Made by a program: the position numbers and the translations under genes
Shown here: positions 4,507 through 5,682 of the stretch, piece by piece
How the letters are laid out: each line of letters begins with the position of its first letter
How positions within the stretch are numbered: the first letter of the stretch is position 1
Notes under the pieces: model-generated
Told to the model about the DNA's origin: nothing
Database searches by the model: none
Seen by the model: only the letters and a program-made list of their open reading frames with translations
Assembly (NCBI GenBank): GCA_016871135.1
Contig: VFZQ01000392.1
Location: 1 to 5,682 of the forward strand
Reading direction: 5' to 3'
Source: Acidobacteriota bacterium
Lineage (GTDB): Bacteria > Acidobacteriota > Terriglobia > Bryobacterales > Bryobacteraceae
Length of the DNA: 5,682 bases

Positions 4507-5580
4507 ATGCGCCGGCTGATGCAACCAAGGCGCGCCACCACGGTGCAACGTGCCGCCCCGTCGACGGTCAGCCGCAACGAAGGCGCTGTCGCCGTCGCCG
4601 AACCGGCCAGACCCCAAGGGCCCGAGGCGCCTCCTGAAGCGGAATTTCTTTGGGCGAACGAGCCCATGCTTGCGGTATTGCAGTTACGGTCTCATCCCTA
4701 TACTGCTCCTCGCCCACTGGATTTGTGCATGCCGGAGACGCCCGGCGCTTTCTCCGATGACTTGGCCGCTCTCGCCGAATCGGTCAAGCCGAGTCATCCC
4801 GCGATCTGTCTCCGCCGCCCTTGGCCCGCTTCTTGGGCTGTATCTTTTTCCGCGGTACCGGGATTCGCGTGGACCGATGAGCCCGCCGTATCGGTCGAGC
4901 CGGAATGGCGTGCTTCGCTCGGTTATGCGTTTTCCATCGTTGGACTGGATAGCCCGCTTTCCTCCGCTCCCGCAATCAGCGCACTGATCGACGGCCCGCC
5001 CGCCAGCCTGGAAACGCTGCCTGCGTCATTGCCCGCGCCCGATACCGTTCCTTCACCCGTCTCCCACAAGGCCATCCCGGCGTTGCGTCCACGGCTGGAT
5101 TACACGCAGGCGCTGGACCACCAGATCCCCGTCGATGTATCCGTACCCGAGCCCGCGGTTGTCGCCCCTCGATTGCGGATCCACTTACCGAAACCGCAAA
5201 TTCTCCCCCTGCGGCCGCGCTATGGCTTCGCACCCAAACCTGAAGATCCGGAGGCGAAGGCCGCGCCAAAGGCCGAAGCGAAAGAAACGGCAAAAGTTGA
5301 AGCGAAAGAAACGCCAAAGGTTGAAACGAAGGCACAGCCGAAAGAGCAAGCCAAGGAACCGGTAAAGGAGAACGCCGCGCAACTGGCCGCCCGGCGGGCA
5401 CAGGAACTGAAGGATCGCGAAGCCTCACGCATCAAGCAAATCCCTTCGCAACCTCCCAAGGCGAAGGTCGAATCGAAGAAAGAAGAAGCGCGCAAATCCG
5501 AGCCGGTTTCAAAGCCCGAGGCCAAGAAGCAGGAAGCCAAGAAAGAGGAGACACTTAGGAGACACTTAAGCCAGAGCTGA
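4507..5580 (+). CDS. Surviving open frame of the interrupted zinc-finger gene
   Basis: This is the longest intact stretch of the damaged gene: 357 residues from an internal ATG to the TGA created by the 11-bp duplication. An automatic gene finder would call it as a hypothetical protein. Its first residues, MRRLMQPRRATT, continue the zinc-finger module upstream in the same frame, so the ATG is probably internal rather than a true start. No well-placed Shine-Dalgarno precedes it; GGAAGAG lies about 15 nt upstream. The last seven residues (RRHLSQS) are out of the ancestral frame. Content is Pro/Ala-rich to about residue 245, then Lys/Glu-rich and probably disordered or helical. If it is expressed, the product lacks the Cys cluster and the C-terminal part. 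Confidence 0.4.
   Translation: MRRLMQPRRATTVQRAAPSTVSRNEGAVAVAEPARPQGPEAPPEAEFLWANEPMLAVLQLRSHPYTAPRPLDLCMPETPGAFSDDLAALAESVKPSHPAICLRRPWPASWAVSFSAVPGFAWTDEPAVSVEPEWRASLGYAFSIVGLDSPLSSAPAISALIDGPPASLETLPASLPAPDTVPSPVSHKAIPALRPRLDYTQALDHQIPVDVSVPEPAVVAPRLRIHLPKPQILPLRPRYGFAPKPEDPEAKAAPKAEAKETAKVEAKETPKVETKAQPKEQAKEPVKENAAQLAARRAQELKDREASRIKQIPSQPPKAKVESKKEEARKSEPVSKPEAKKQEAKKEETLRRHLSQS
5275..5322 (+). repeat. Two 24-bp tandem repeats coding EAKETxKV
   Basis: Units at 5275-5298 and 5299-5322 match at 22 of 24 bases and encode EAKETAKV and EAKETPKV. A degenerate third unit follows (ETKAQPKE). They belong to the Lys/Glu-rich tail of the zinc-finger gene and suggest growth by in-frame slippage. 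Confidence 0.8.
5546..5568 (+). repeat. 11-bp tandem duplication causing a frameshift
   Basis: GGAGACACTTA occurs twice back to back (5547-5557 and 5558-5568), with the preceding A at 5546 extending the period. Eleven is not a multiple of three, so the second copy moves the reading frame and leads to TGA at 5578-5580. Removing either copy joins KKEETL directly to KPELKKEAEVRK, of the same composition as the upstream tail. The frame then stays open to the right edge. Confidence 0.9.
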
Positions 5581-5682
5581 AAAAAGAGGCGGAGGTTCGG
5601 AAGACCGAAGTCAAACCTGAGCCTGTCAAAGCCGCGGTCGAAGAGCAATCAGCCGCGCCGACATTCGGCGTCAAAGAAGAGT

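Larger units (their letters stand above)
4390..5682 (+). pseudogene. Zinc-finger / Lys-Glu-Pro-rich protein, interrupted by TAG and an 11-bp duplication frameshift
   Basis: The natural start is probably ATG 4390, reading MKCLHCGNEPDRFSK, then TAG (4435-4437), then KGSSEFCSEECRKASLEESD and into LAMRRLMQ. Cys3, Cys6, Cys23 and Cys27 form a CxxC...CxxxC zinc-binding module. From memory, acidobacterial proteins begin in a similar way (MKCLYCGKEL...GGGEFCS) and often carry a LamG-like domain far downstream; that end is outside this window. A Pro/Ala-rich linker follows (about residues 60-285), then a Lys/Glu/Pro-rich tail with 8-residue repeats. At 5546-5568 an 11-bp tandem duplication shifts the frame to a TGA at 5578. 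With one copy removed, translation continues as TLKPELKKEAEVRKTEVKPE to the window edge. Two independent lesions favour a decaying gene, though sequence error, readthrough or expression of the middle ORF remain possible. No transmembrane segment or catalytic domain is visible in this part. The function is unknown. Confidence 0.7.

Noticed and set aside
4507..4509. ATG 4507 as the true start of the zinc-finger-region gene
   Set aside because: The same frame upstream holds a coherent Cys module and the sequence KASLEESDKLAMRRL runs smoothly through this Met; no well-spaced Shine-Dalgarno precedes it.
5220..5648. A 142-residue minus-strand open frame rich in Phe, Leu and Ser
   Set aside because: It is the complement of the Lys/Glu-rich tail of the plus-strand gene; its composition is what AAG/GAA codons give when read backwards, and it has no recognisable domain or ribosome-binding site.

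Overview
The window (5,682 bp, GC-rich) looks like chromosomal DNA of an Acidobacteriota bacterium, probably from the Solibacter/Bryobacter side. This is inferred from gene content: a multi-domain PSCyt/PSD (DUF1587/1595/1592/1588/1585) c-type cytochrome protein, a Gfo/Idh/MocA oxidoreductase with a remnant Tat-like N-terminus, and a protein with a short N-terminal zinc-finger module followed by a long Pro/Ala/Lys/Glu-rich region. Planctomycetota or Verrucomicrobiota are less likely alternatives. No tRNA, rRNA, CRISPR array, insertion sequence or phage gene is visible.

Layout. 1-2149 (minus) is an incomplete but uninterrupted gene for an exported dihaem PSCyt/PSD protein; its last few dozen codons lie beyond the left edge. 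It diverges, across only 28 bp, from 2178-3224 (plus), a Gfo/Idh/MocA-family dehydrogenase. Converging on that is 3263-3664 (minus), a small secreted DUF4440/SnoaL-like (NTF2-fold) protein. Upstream of it, past a clear rho-independent terminator (3685-3712), is 3752-4120 (minus), a free-standing Roadblock/LC7-domain protein. A 269-bp gap (4121-4389) holds no gene but has inverted repeats that could fold the leader of the Roadblock gene. From 4390 to the right edge (plus) runs a damaged gene: its zinc-finger start is cut by an in-frame TAG at codon 16, and its Lys/Glu-rich tail is frameshifted by an exact 11-bp tandem duplication. Collapsing the duplication restores a frame that stays open to the end of the window.

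The genes do not form an evident pathway. The cytochrome and the oxidoreductase share a divergent start region and could be co-regulated. The other genes look like separate transcription units. I do not see a convincing new multi-gene system. The most checkable oddities are the doubly lesioned zinc-finger gene, the possible structured leader upstream of the Roadblock gene, and start regions without a Shine-Dalgarno sequence.
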